From Rhipicephalus microplus (taxonomy: Eukaryota; Arthropoda; Arachnida; Ixodida; Ixodidae): a stretch of DNA of 64,000 nucleotides. Each line of letters starts with the position of its first letter. Position 1 is the stretch's first letter. The translations under genes and the position numbers were made by a program. Location of the stretch: NCBI RefSeq assembly GCF_043290135.1, contig NW_027464589.1, positions 7,879,001-7,943,000 on the forward strand. The letters are read 5' to 3'. Positions 23,601 through 34,507 of the stretch are shown one piece after another. The notes under the pieces were generated by a model, which worked only from the letters and a program-made list of their open reading frames with translations, had not been told where the DNA came from and ran no database searches.

Positions 23601-24139
23601 GTGAGTACAGTGCAAGCTGTTTTGCAAATTGGTGCTCTCTGCAGGGGCTAGTCCGTAAACAGTGCAAAAAGCAGCAATAGGACTGGTCACCCGCCTGTTT
23701 TTCTTCACTTTTGAGTACAAATCACTATTACGTGACACTTAAGCAATTCGATCTAGAACTGCATACTGATAATAATCAGTTTAACCACGCCCACTGCAGG
23801 GCAAAAGCCTCTCCTATGTCCTCCCATCAGTCCGGTTCTGTGCTTTTTTTTGCTCCATCGCTATACCTGCAAACCTTCTGCCCACCTAGTTTGTCTCCCT
23901 CCCACGAGTTTGGCCTTCTCTTGGAATCCAGTCAGTTACCTTTAGTGACCAGCGGATCGCAGGTTCCCCACTGCTCACAAGTTCGGGAAAGAATGCTAGT
24001 AATGTATGGCAAAAAGAGATAGTGACGCGAATACATCAGAAGCGCACCTACTGCAGGAGTGCACGGTGACAGAACAAGATTCGTCAGTTATATATCCCAG
24101 ATATATCGAACTCGAAGGGGATCGCAAAATAGTTTGATA

Positions 24140-24540
24140 TACAGTCAGGCCCACATATAACGACCCGACTTAAAACGAACTTTCGCTTAAAACGAACAAT
24201 ATCCGTGTGACTGTGAAAATATACATTGGCTCAATGGCACAAAATCGTACTTACAACGAGCGTCTATGAGCACCACTGATCGGTTACAGCAAACGTAGTT
24301 GGCGCTCTGCCGACTTCCTGGGAAACCATTTTCGACCACGGAAAATTCATCGGCGAGTTCCCCATACATTCTTATTGTTAAACGCCGATCTTGCCTCTGC
24401 GCCCCACTGATCGGTTACAGCAAACGTAATTGGCGCTCCGCCGACTTCCTGGGAAACCATTTTCGACCACGGATAAGTCATCGGCGAGTTCCCCATACAT
24501 TCTTATTGTTAAACACCGATCTTGCCTCTGCGCCCCTCTA
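24140..24540 (+). repeat. pogo/Tigger-like terminus with 131-bp tandem duplication
   Basis: ACAGTCAGGCCCACATATAA followed by CGACCCGACTTAAAACGAAC resembles the end of pogo/Tigger-class elements. Just inside, a block beginning CCACTGATCGGTTACAGCAA at 24273 is repeated from 24404, giving a 131-bp period and only a few differences. No transposase coding text was recognised, so it is probably non-autonomous. The right end was not located. Confidence 0.55.
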
Positions 24541-24736
24541 GTTGCCGCTCTCCCCGACCACTTTTTGTTACGCAAACCTCCGTCCTTTGTCTCGCCGCTA
24601 CTCTGAGCACCCCGCATCGCCAGACAAGGCCCGTGTTTTCACACTGCCACCGATCTTTTGAAGACAAGTCGGCCATCTACCCTGTTTTTGATTGCTGGTA
24701 CTGTCATTAGCGTAGCGAGCGTGGAGTAACCAGACC

Positions 24737-24835
24737 ATACCTACCAACTCTCCCGAATTTTCCGAGAGACTCCCGAATTTGGACCTAATCTCCCGATTGT
24801 ACGAATGTCATCTCGAATCTCCCGAAAAGTGGCCA
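24737..24835 (+). repeat. Hairpin-ended repeat, copy 3
   Basis: ATACCTACCAACTCTCCCGA, a hairpin-capable stretch, and CTCCCGAATTTGGACC match the starts of copies 1 and 2. A further CTCCCGAAAAG follows. It lies about 570 bp upstream of the hAT-like transposase gene and may be the 5' terminus of that element. The link is inference. Confidence 0.5.
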
Positions 24836-25408
24836 CCACAGCAAAGGCTGTTTTTTTTTGCTCTCTTTTTTAAGATCATGCGCGTACATCAGCCTTTTCT
24901 GCTATGGCAGTGGCGGTGCTGCGGAAGAGCACTCGCCACCACACTTCTATTTCATTGTAACCATATTGTAGAGTACCGCTGAGTACATTCTCGGCACTGT
25001 GCATTTTGACGAAGGCTGGCCGCGAGAAGCACTCGCCGCCGTACCGAAAGAATGTGAGGGAAAAGGTAGTCTCAAAGGAAAAAGATTGCGGCGCTGTATG
25101 TTCACGAGCGCTCCGATAACGACACGGCGAGACTGTCGAGCACATTCCATTTTCCAAAGGAGGGGTGGCCGGTAGACCAGCGGTAGGCGGACCCCAATGT
25201 GCTTTGCACTCTCCATATTGGCGTGCTTCGGAGAAACAGCGCCGCGTGTCACATTCTTGTCGCTCCGGCCACCGTTCAGTTCACTTGCTTCCGCTGTGCC
25301 TAGCCAGAACTTCTTTTCCGTCTTGGCCCCCGCATTTTGTACGCTACGCCTACGCCGTCTGCCGTGGTTGGGGGGTTTGCGTGTTTCCAGAGTTCAGTTA
25401 GAAGGTTG

Positions 25409-26995
25409 ATGGCGGCGTCAAAATCAAAGAAGAAGTACTTGCAAGTGTTTATGGACTTATACACAGCTGAGTTTCTGTGCTTTGTGACTTCGCGGAAAGG
25501 TGACAAGTACGGATTCTGTACCACGTGCGCCTGTGATGTGAGCGTGTCGCACGGCGAGAAGGCCGATATAAAGGTGCATATCGCTTCACAGAAGCATTAG
25601 AACTACGTTCGTGCTGCGGAAGGGCAAGGCAACATCGGTAGCTTTTTACAAAAGAGCTGCGAAGACAGTGCGATCTGCGCAGAATGCCTATTCACGGGAT
25701 TCCTTGTGGAACACAACTTGCCGCTAAGCGCTAGTGATCACGCAGGGCCGTTGTTTCTGAAAATGTTCCCGAAGTTCGAGGACGCGAAGGGGTACGGGTG
25801 CGGACGTACGAAAACCACTGCCATCGTTGGCTGCACATACCGGAAACACAATGGCGGAGACTCTGAAACGCCGTGCTTTCGCAATCGCAGTGGACGGAAG
25901 CAACGACAGCGGGTCGCAAACGTACCCAATCGTGGCAACGTACTACATCGAGGAATCGCGAAACGTGGAAAGCCGACTGCTTTGTTTGTAGGAACTCCAT
26001 GGAGAGGCCACCGGACGAAAGATTGGAAACCTGCGGCAGCTGCATTTCCGATGGAGGTGGAAATGTTGTAGGCCCGTGTGCTCAGATTTGGGCGCACATT
26101 AAAGAACCCCAGGTGGTCGAAATTTCTGGAGTCCTCCACTACGGCGTCTCTCATAATCATATGGTGGTTTTGGGACGTTAAACCCCACAAATCAATCAAT
26201 CAATGAAAAATTGGAAACCTCGTTCTGGACCGGCTCAAATCGCGTGGTATACCGATTGAGAACTGCATCGCATTTTCTGCCGACAATGCCAATGTGATGA
26301 TCGGCAAAAAAAACGGCGTGGCAGCTGTGCTAAAAGAAGGCCTAGATAATTTGATAGTCGTTGGCTGCCCGTGCCACCTTATAAATCTTGCGGCCGAGAA
26401 AGGAGCCGCATGCTTACCTGCTAAATTCGACGAGGTGCTCGTGGACATCTTCTACTACCTTGAGAAGAGCGCCAAGCGGAAAGACAGGCTTGTTGAATTT
26501 CAAGGGATGCACAACACGAAGGTGCGGAAGATTTTGAAACACGTGCCAACGCGGTGGCTATCGCTTGGAAGGTGTCTCACCAGATTGCTAGAGCAGTGGC
26601 AGCCCTTTGTCAGCTTCTTTTTGAATGAGACAAATCCAAAAAGCCAGCAGTGCCCAAGCTTTCTGGGGTCGTACCAGATCCCTAAGACAGCTGCAGCTTC
26701 AGCAGATGTGCGCGATGAAGTCCAGCGAGATACCAAAAACGGAAGGAGCCAAGAGGCAAGATTGATGCAACCCAGGCAAAGAAAGTGAAGCTTTCATCTG
26801 AAAGTACCGGACGTGCCAGTTTGACCCGTGAGGAACGGCTTTTGTACTTCCTTACCTTTGATGTAAACTTCGCTTATGGACTTTTCTTGAAGAGTGTCAT
26901 CCCTGTGTTTGACAAAGTCAACGCCCAACTTCAGTCACAGGCACCTCAAATTCATCTGCTCCTGTCCCTCTTGATGCAGTTCCTAAGGGACCTTT
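25409..26995 (+). pseudogene. hAT-like transposase gene, split by a SINE
   Basis: The likely start is ATG 25409 (MAASKSKKKYLQVFMDLYTA). A C2H2-type finger follows (CTTCACDVSVSH...HIASQKH). After stops come AIAVDGSNDSGSQTYPIVAT-type text (an RNase H-like D strand), IENCIAFSADNANVMIGKKN and NLIVVGCPCHLINLAAEKGA. These resemble the catalytic region of hAT-superfamily proteins with an N-terminal finger. LKHVPTRWLSLGRCLTRLLE follows, then LTREERLLYFLTFDVNFAYG and NAQLQSQAPQIHLL. The frame changes at about 25600, 25910 and 26780, and a SINE interrupts it. Homology stops near 26995, before the usual C-terminus. Confidence 0.7.
26033..26209 (+). mobile_element. tRNA-derived SINE (Ruka type), copy 4, 5' truncated
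   Basis: It lacks the tRNA-like head and begins within the GCGGCAGCTGCATTTCCGAT body. The rest is conserved to an (AATC)n tail. It is flanked by ATTGGAAACCT at 26022-26032 and 26210-26220, an 11-bp perfect duplication (15 bp with one mismatch). It interrupts the hAT-like gene: the host gene text resumes directly after the second copy of the duplication. Confidence 0.95.
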
Positions 26996-27002
26996 TGGCT
27001 AG

Positions 27003-30000
27003 GTTGTCAAAAACGAGTCGCGGTTCACCGGGTGTGGATTTGGTTAGTGTAACTTCCGTGATCGAGGAGGATGTTCCGCCATTGGGTAAGTGTGTGTTTG
27101 GGGGGAACGCAGGCACGCCGGTGCCACTGGGTGAAACAAAAGTTGTCGAGGTTGCTAGAGCGGACACAGACGGTTTTGCTGCGGTTTCTACCTCGAAGGT
27201 CCCACGAGACGATGAGGCATTACCAGTAGGAGTGGCAGATATGGAGTTGATTGAGAATGGGTTTTCTGAGGATGCAGTTGTCAGAGTCTTGGTCGACACG
27301 GCGGTAGACCGAACGTGAGAGAGAGTAAGTGAGATTGAGGAATGCCTAGATCGCAACGGGGTGGTTTTTGTGGGGCCAAAGGGGAACTGCAACACACTCG
27401 ATGTACACCGCACCAAACCCGGACATGCGCAGCGGTCGTCTTGTCAGATAGCTTCGCACATGCCCCAGTCCACCACTGAGTTGAGTAGGTGGAAGTTCGG
27501 ACCATCCAACGAGGGTTCGGGACTCAGACTCAGGGAAGAAGTCTGCATACAGGTAGACGCTGAGCGCTCGGGGATCGGCTAGGGTCATAAGAGTCCGCAA
27601 TGTTGTATGCCATTTTATGTCCTATAATTTCTACTCGGTCATTGTGCATGTTACTTTAGTGAAGACCTTGTGTCGAAGTTTAAGTTTTTTCATTTTGTTT
27701 TACTTTGGCTTGTACAAGTTTTATTTTTATTTTTTTTATTATGTTTTCAAATGAGGCAGGTAGCCTCACTTGGTTATTGTGGTATTATGTTGCTCGCGGT
27801 ATCTGATGTTGATCCCTGAGTAAGTGGTACCTCCTGGGATCGATTACCATCTAATGATGGGTGAAGAACATAGAGTCAGTGAATCTGAGGTAGACGAGAT
27901 CTCGCCACTTGTCTGAAAGGAAGGTGAAAAAGGGACTGTTTTAAGAAACGACAAAGTTTAGAAAGTTCAAATTGAAATGGGTTCATGGCGTCTCCCCGCA
28001 CGGAAGTGCCGCACCTCGTTACGAGGCAGGGAGCGTCGTGATCGGTATTGATGCACAACACCCAATGTCACCGTTGTATAGGACAGAATATACGCTACTT
28101 TCTCAGCCCATCCGAACACGCAATTCACGTTGAAGGTCTTTTTCCTTCACCGACAGGTGCAGCAGAGGTCAGGCAGGAGATGGTACGCGAGGGTAATTCA
28201 GTATTGCTGCCTGTATGACCTATGTTCTCCCGCCTTCCCGCTTTTCGTCTGGTTTGAAATGTTCGAGGTCTTAAAACTTTGTGCATGTGCGGAATGAAAG
28301 CGTAATGAAATGTGTGTATACTCTGGTTGTGCCGAGAGTGGACAGTGCAGGCGAAGAGCGTGTTTTGCTCGCATGGTAGTGAACCTTCCGTACTCATGAC
28401 TGAACGCTGCGTGCCAAACCATCTGACGAGCAGCTGTGACCAGTGTGCGTTTTGTCCACGCGTCATCCGCGAGTTTCTGCAGTGATTCTGAAGGTTTCAA
28501 GTGTGTTGTGCGCGATAGAAATACGGAATCAAACTGCTTCGTGGTGGGTGATGATTCAGCGACAATTACAGATTGGTTCCTCTCAGCGACGCGCTACCGC
28601 CAGGGCTGAATCACAAGTGTGCTGTGTTCGCATATTGTATTCTTAAGACTGCCGCAATGTCTTAAGTTCGCTGCGCAACCCGAAGGCGTTATGCGCCCGC
28701 ACTTCTCGTGTTTGAATTTCCCCGCTGGGAAAATTCTTCTGCAAGATGAAGGGATTGTGACGTCCCCGCAAACACGGACTGAACCCCGCTCCTTTCAAGA
28801 TGTTTTCGTTCGTTTCTCAAACCCACGCATAAAAAAAAAGAATTCGGTGTAACGAATGGGCATTCCGGAGGGAAGTACCAGAAGGATTATTTCTACTACT
28901 TTCACGGGCTCCCCCGCGCAAACACGAGGACCGGGCGGCGCCTTGTAGTCTACAGACCGCGTGACAGTGTACGGTGGAGATAATCGGCGCGCACCCTTCA
29001 GATTTGTGGCATGGGGGAGCAGCAGAGCACCTTTTGTTGGTTCGGGGAATGCGACCTTTGTCGCAGCGCCTGTGCCGGGTTCGGTCTGACTTCTGTCAGC
29101 CTCCGTGGCTCCAGGACTCATTACTGCGTTCTGCGCGGATGGCCACCCCCGGCAGTGAATGACGAAGAAGCAGCGGCTACGGAGAATTTCGCGGGAGACA
29201 CCGAGCTGCATAGAAACGTTGAGACTTGGTCTGGACATCGGCTCACCAAGTACCGGAAGCATCGGGACCATTGTTCGCCCGTAATTAAAGTGTCTTCGGA
29301 CGGCTCGCCCATCAGTCTCCCTGAGGCTTGAGTTTGTACATTGTTACTTGCTCGGCTTTGTTCGGGAGAGGGTTTTCTGCTGGTGTAGGCCGCGGGGGCT
29401 GCCGCCAAAGATGATACGCTCGGACTGAGAAGAAAAGATATGCCGCGTGGAGTGGCGACTGGTTTGGTGCCCCTGTAGGGCGGAGTCGGGTCCTACAAAA
29501 AGGGACTACGAGACGATACAAGGGGGTCAGAGAGACAGAGCGTTGAGATTGAGATGGTAGAGAGACGGGATGGAAAAGGAAGATAACGGTGCGAAGAGAG
29601 CGATGAGAGGCGATGAGATGATGACTGGGACAAGGGCGGTACGATGAGGAATGAAAGTTGGGGATAGGAGGCGAGTGAATGAAACGTTACGTAAGAGGGC
29701 TAAGATGGAAATCACTGAGAGGCACGACGAAGGCGACGATGACGAAGACGATGAAGACGCTGTCGAATTGGACAATGACCCCAGGAAGAAGCCCTGAGCC
29801 CCGACTCGAACAACCAGCTCCGAGGCTCCCGTCACCTTTTGTGAGACGGACTTTGTGCACCTTATTTAGATTAGCTTTGCGGGAAGGGAGGTGGCGAATT
29901 GAGACATTGCGCGCTTTTGTTAATTAATGACTTTATCATTTGTGTCGTCGTGTGTTTACTTTGTATTGAGGCACCCTTGTATTGTCACAGTTACTTAACT

Positions 30001-30340
30001 TATGTATTCTGTTTTGCGTGTCGCGAGTATTTGCTGATCTGTTACAATTTCGTGTAACAGAGATGTCATTCACGGACAGTATGTGTGTACGCCATTTGCA
30101 CTTGCTATTAAATTAAATGAATCAGTAAAGAGAAACAGGCCGTAGCCACTCTTACTTCCCGGCCCCAGCACGAATTCCTGTATGTGAGAAGTGATCGAGA
30201 CACATAGCCAAGAGGGAACCGGATAGACAAGGAGTTGAGTGGTCTTCCCTCTCTTTGGTAATCGGTGGCGTAGCGGGGGACGTCTCACAATCAACACTCA
30301 CCTGGGTCTGTTTCGTTTCGTCGTGGCGTGAAAAGGTATT
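27003..30340. other. Unassigned region, possible LTR-element debris
   Basis: From 27003 the open frame continuing out of the hAT-like gene changes character (DLVSVTSVIEEDVPPLGKCV, LVDTAVDRT to 27318). Several medium frames follow, for example GVMRPHFSCLNFPAGKILLQ near 28690 and CWFGECDLCRSACAGFG near 29040. There is a purine-rich run (29520-29765) encoding EGDDDEDDEDAVELDND, and GCGGGAAGGGAGGTGGCG at 29878-29895 resembles a polypurine tract. I recognise no family with confidence. It may be the end of an LTR element plus its 3' LTR, but no matching left LTR was found. Confidence 0.3.
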
Positions 30341-30767
30341 GCAGGAACAAATATCTAAACCACCAATACACTAGAAGTGAAGCATGCCAAGTCTAATCGC
30401 GCGGGGTCAATTTCTCTCCTGTCATTGAACCCTGCATTAAAGGACCGCTCATCCGGTTTCGGCATTTCGAGCTGACAACCGTAATGGATGCACTGGGCAC
30501 TCGGGATCATGTCTGTTTAGATTAGCAAACGCTACAGGTCACAGAGAGACTCTAAATTTCTACTGAATGCCATTTGCCCTTCCCGTGAGTGCGTGCCCCA
30601 AGATGGAGGGAGTGACGTAATGGTCCTTCTAGAAGTTGCTCCTTTACGTTGACATTGGCGCTCTGAGGTCACTCACTGTACATTCTTCCTGAGATCTTGG
30701 TTAAATGTTGACTATATCTATAAAAACAGATGAAAAATGTCCGGTTTCCTAACTATATCCAGCATCT

Positions 30768-30795
30768 TAAGGGGAGACACTGGTCTTAAAAATGT
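30768..30795 (+). repeat. Terminal-repeat-like end of a Mutator-like element
   Basis: ATCTTAAGGGGAGACACTGG matches the right-hand end associated with copy G (59251-59236 on the minus strand, TTGAGGGGAGACACGG). Mutator-like copy E is coded on the minus strand to the right, so this would be its 3' terminus. Confidence 0.55.
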
Positions 30796-31399
30796 TTTTT
30801 TTTTTTAATTCTGAGTATTTAGAGCTGAAAATTTTATGTGATATGCATTTCTCACAGCTGAAAATGAATATGCATTTAGTTTTCAGCTGTCACTTCCAGA
30901 TTGCAAAATATTGACTGTTCCATAAACCTATATTCTGTCCACTATTTAGGCAGCTTCCTCACAAAAGATTGCTGCAAACTATTTAGGCAGCTTTCTCATA
31001 AAAGATTGCTGCAAATCAGATATGGCAGTGTTCTGTAAATAACAAAGTTTGCAAGGAAACCAAATTTTATTTTTAGCTTCATTGGTTCATCAAGAGTTAT
31101 GGCCTTAGCAAGTAGGCTCGCAGAAATCTGAAACTGTTGCCTAATTATATCACTAATAAATTACTGTTACTAATGAAATTGTCATAATGTTTTGCTTTGG
31201 TCTTGTTGCACTCATCAGTGTATAAGCTCTCAAATGCTTCAAGAATTATCAAAATCCAACCACTAGATCAAAAGATACTGTGGGTAATGGCCCCGGACTG
31301 GATGAAAAATGTTTTGAGAATATGAGAAAAGTTTAACGGGGGGGGGGGGGGGGGCACGGTGAGCATCTATAATCAACAGGTATTGGTGTAAATTAGTGC

Positions 31400-32240
31400 A
31401 GTAATGATGCTAGAAGCCACGAGGAGTATAGTCACCAATCTTCAAGCGCTTTCTTTTCATCGCATGCCAGATGTTTCCAGGGTTTCCATAGTTCAGATCG
31501 GCATACAGCATTTTGACGATGCTTGCGCAGTCGTCAGTAACGTGCGCGGCAGCCTTCTACCAAATAGGAATCATTCCCACTCATGTAATCTTTATATGTC
31601 TTTGCATCTTTGTGAAACATTCAGGGTGAAGAAAAAATGCAATTCAACGCAGTTTGTCCGTTTGCTTTGCCACGAGAATCACGGACACGTTAATCTCAAA
31701 CAGGCCGCGCGTTGCGTGTCTTCCCTGCTCTCAACGAGCTCCATACCAATTTCAATTCTCCGCACTCATCCCACGTCAGCACAAGTTTCGTGGCGATGCC
31801 ATATTCCCGATCTTTCTCGGAAATTCTGCCAGGCCCACCACACACACCGCACTTCATACACTGAAGCAGCTTACGACTGTGAACAGCGTTCCAGTAGTCT
31901 CGTCTGCTTTCGAGTCTCAAAAAACAGACCGCTCGCGTCGTGAGGCTGACGTCGATGAAAGGTCCCTTTGAATGTCACTCGCACGACACGCAAGGGCTAC
32001 TTTTTCACCGCCGAAAACCAGGGAAGTGCTGACGCGCAGATCTCGCGTGTAATCATTGGCCCCGGCTATCGCGTTTGCGATCGTGGGAGCTGCGTTCGTG
32101 ATAGCGTTGGCACAGCAATCTTTTGCCATGTTCTCGGCGGCAGAGCGGTTCGCTGATAAGATGCTGCATGCTCTCAGGCGCCGTTCTCGCTTCTTTTCGA
32201 ACGCATAACCAGTATGGAACTTTTGATGACCGCCTGCCAT
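31400..32240 (-). pseudogene. Mutator-like transposase copy E (N-terminal half)
   Basis: The minus strand reads MAGGHQKFHTGYAFEKKRER (start about 32238). After a frameshift near 31920 it reads CMKCGVCGGPGRISEKDREY, then GIATKLVLTWDECGELKLVW. This zinc-finger-like block with the D-x-E-Y-G-x-A-x-K-L signature is typical of the N-terminal half of the Mutator-like family (compare copy G, CNYGLAKKLTLFYKCKKVRQ). Degraded text continues to about 31440 (DDCASIVKMLYADLNYGNPG). Copy E ends before the catalytic core. A 17-G tract lies just beyond at 31338-31354. Confidence 0.65.
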
Positions 32241-32653
32241 CGCACCGATTGCACATCCGTCACAACTCACAGGCCTCGTCACAAAATGGTGGATTGCACG
32301 CACTATCTAGGCATGGAGGAAGGAAAAATATAGGAGAGGCCATCACGTAATATTCGTGAAGCCGCCACATGGATGGATGAATTGATATGGTTGTACCCTT
32401 TAGATTGGGCGGTGGCTAATGCCACCAAGCCATAATACTTATTAAACCAAAAACTAGATTATTTTTTTTTCTTTTAAATAGTGAGGTTGAGGACTGGTAC
32501 TTTGCAATAAAGGGTTTAATTTTCACTCGTGCCTTGACTTTAGCCATCAATCAGGTAACCTCCTTCTAGTTAATTCTACCTGCTTAAAGTCTATTTTGCT
32601 CTCCCTGTCCCTAAACCCCAGTGCTTTAAAAAACTCTGCCCCATCATCCTGAA

Positions 32654-32941
32654 CTATAGGGTGAAGCTCTTTACAGAACATATCAAGTGTTCGGCAGTTT
32701 CTTCCTCCTCTCCACAGGCACTGCATACCGTGTCTACCCCTTTGTATTTGGCCCGATATGTCTGGGTTCGCAATACTCCCATCCTCACCTCAACGGGTAG
32801 AGAACTACCTCGAGTATTATCATAGATTCTTTCCTTGGCAATTTCCTGCTTAAAAGTTTGATAGATCTCTAGTGCGAACCTATTAATCATGCCGATTCTC
32901 CACATATCGGTCTCAGCTTCCTTCACCTTCTTCTTAACCAA
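32654..32941 (-). pseudogene. LINE C-terminal zinc region
   Basis: The frame reads VEVRMGVLRTQTYRAKYKG, then VDTVCSACGEEEETAEHLIC, a C-x2-C...H-x4-C finger typical of the C-terminus of several LINE polyproteins. It follows the RT in the same orientation. A 3' UTR of about 280 bp continues to 32370. Confidence 0.75.
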
Positions 32942-33454
32942 TAATTCTTTGGCCCCCTGCTGTTTTCTAAGTACTTACCCATCAATTTTCTGGTCCGCTT
33001 CCTCCATTTTGAATCGAAATTCTTCATGTACAAGTAGCTGAAAACCTTCCTAGCCCAACAACGCTCCTAACCCAGTTATCTCAATCGCTTCTGAAGTTTT
33101 ATCTTGCTGCTAGCTTCCCTGCCCTCAAATGATGTCCATCTCATATCACCTTGTACTCCCTGATTTGGTGTATTCCCGTGAGCTCCTAAAGCAAGCCTAC
33201 CTATTCCACGTTGCTTAATTTCTAATCTTGCTTGAACTTCTCATCTCATGCACAAGACCACATTGCCGAACGTCAGACCAGGAATCATGACCTCTTTCCA
33301 TATTCCTCTCACTTCATCATACCTTCCACAGTGCCCTATTTTTCATCACTGCTGCATTCCTGTTACCTTTAGTCGTCACGTATATTTCCTGTTCTCTTAG
33401 GTACTCGGTCCCATTGCTTATCCACACAACCAGATATTTGTATTTATCTGTTAT

Positions 33455-34494
33455 CTATAGCGTGACCTCATGTACCCTAAGATCACTACCTTCATTATTA
33501 CTAAAAATCATGACTGCTGATTTTTTCTTACTGAATCTGAAGTCTAACCTATCTCCCTCACTACCGCAGATGTCCATCAGTCTTTGCAAATCTTCGTTGT
33601 TCTCATGCATTAGCACTATATCATCTGCGTAGATCAATGCTGGCAGTGCCTGTTCAATGAGTTTTTCTTGTTTGACGAAAGAGAGGTTGAAGCCAAGTCC
33701 ACTTCCCTATAATATGGCCCCTAATCCTTGTAGGTACATCATGAATAACAAGGGTGACAGAGGACACCCCTGCCTAAGCCCCCGTTTTATCTCTGTGGGC
33801 TTGGATACCTGCTTTTCCCACTTTATAACTACCTTGTTACCTTTGTAGATATCCTTTAAAAGATTAGTGACTCTATCTTCCACACATATTGTGTCTAGTA
33901 TTTTCCACAAGTCCTCTCGAACCACACTTTTCTACGCTCCCTTGATATCCAAAAATGCAAGCTACAGGGGCCTGTGTTCCTTTTCTGCTATTTCATACGC
34001 TGCCTTGATATCCGAAAATGCTAGCCACAGAGGCCTGTGTTCCTTTTCTGCAATTTCGATGCACTGCGTCAGTGATTGTCGTCCAACCTGTGTTTCCGAA
34101 TCCCATTCTGCAGTTTTCTCAGCACCCCCTCATCCTCTATCCATGCCTGCAGTCTTTCCTTTATAATATGCACCGCTAGCCTATAGACCATTGATGTCAC
34201 TGTTATAGGACAGTAGTTGTTTATGTCAGCTTTGTCCCCCTTTCCTTTATAGATCATGCTCATCCTGCTAAGTTTCCATCCATCGGGGACTTCACCATCG
34301 ATTAATATTTTGCTCACTGCCTCGCTCAAAGTCTGCTTAGACTTCGGACCCAATGTCTTTATCAGCCTAATTGGAATGCCATCTGGGCCTGTTGATGTAC
34401 TACTAGGAACCCTCCTCTCAGTCCTTTCCCACTCTCGTAAAAATGGGAGCCATTGCACCACTTTATTCATCCTTGTCTATTGTGTTGCGTAAGG
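33455..34494 (-). pseudogene. LINE reverse transcriptase, with 63-bp tandem duplication
   Basis: Blocks in order are STGPDGIPIRLIKTLGPKSK, DGWKLSRMSMIYKGKGDK, INNYCPITVTSMVYRL, LRQGCPLSPLLFMMYLQG and MIYADDIVLMHENNEDLQ (YADD catalytic motif near 33630). Between 33941 and 34066 a 63-bp unit (CTTGATATCC..AAATGC) is present twice. This adds exactly 21 codons inside the RT and is unlikely to be tolerated. Other breaks are near 34070 and 33700. Confidence 0.88.
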
Positions 34495-34507
34495 CACTTC
34501 TTTGTGG

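Noticed and set aside
29527..29835. Serine-rich minus-strand protein (SSSSSSSPSS)
   Set aside because: It is the complement of a purine-rich low-complexity run and has no other coding sign.
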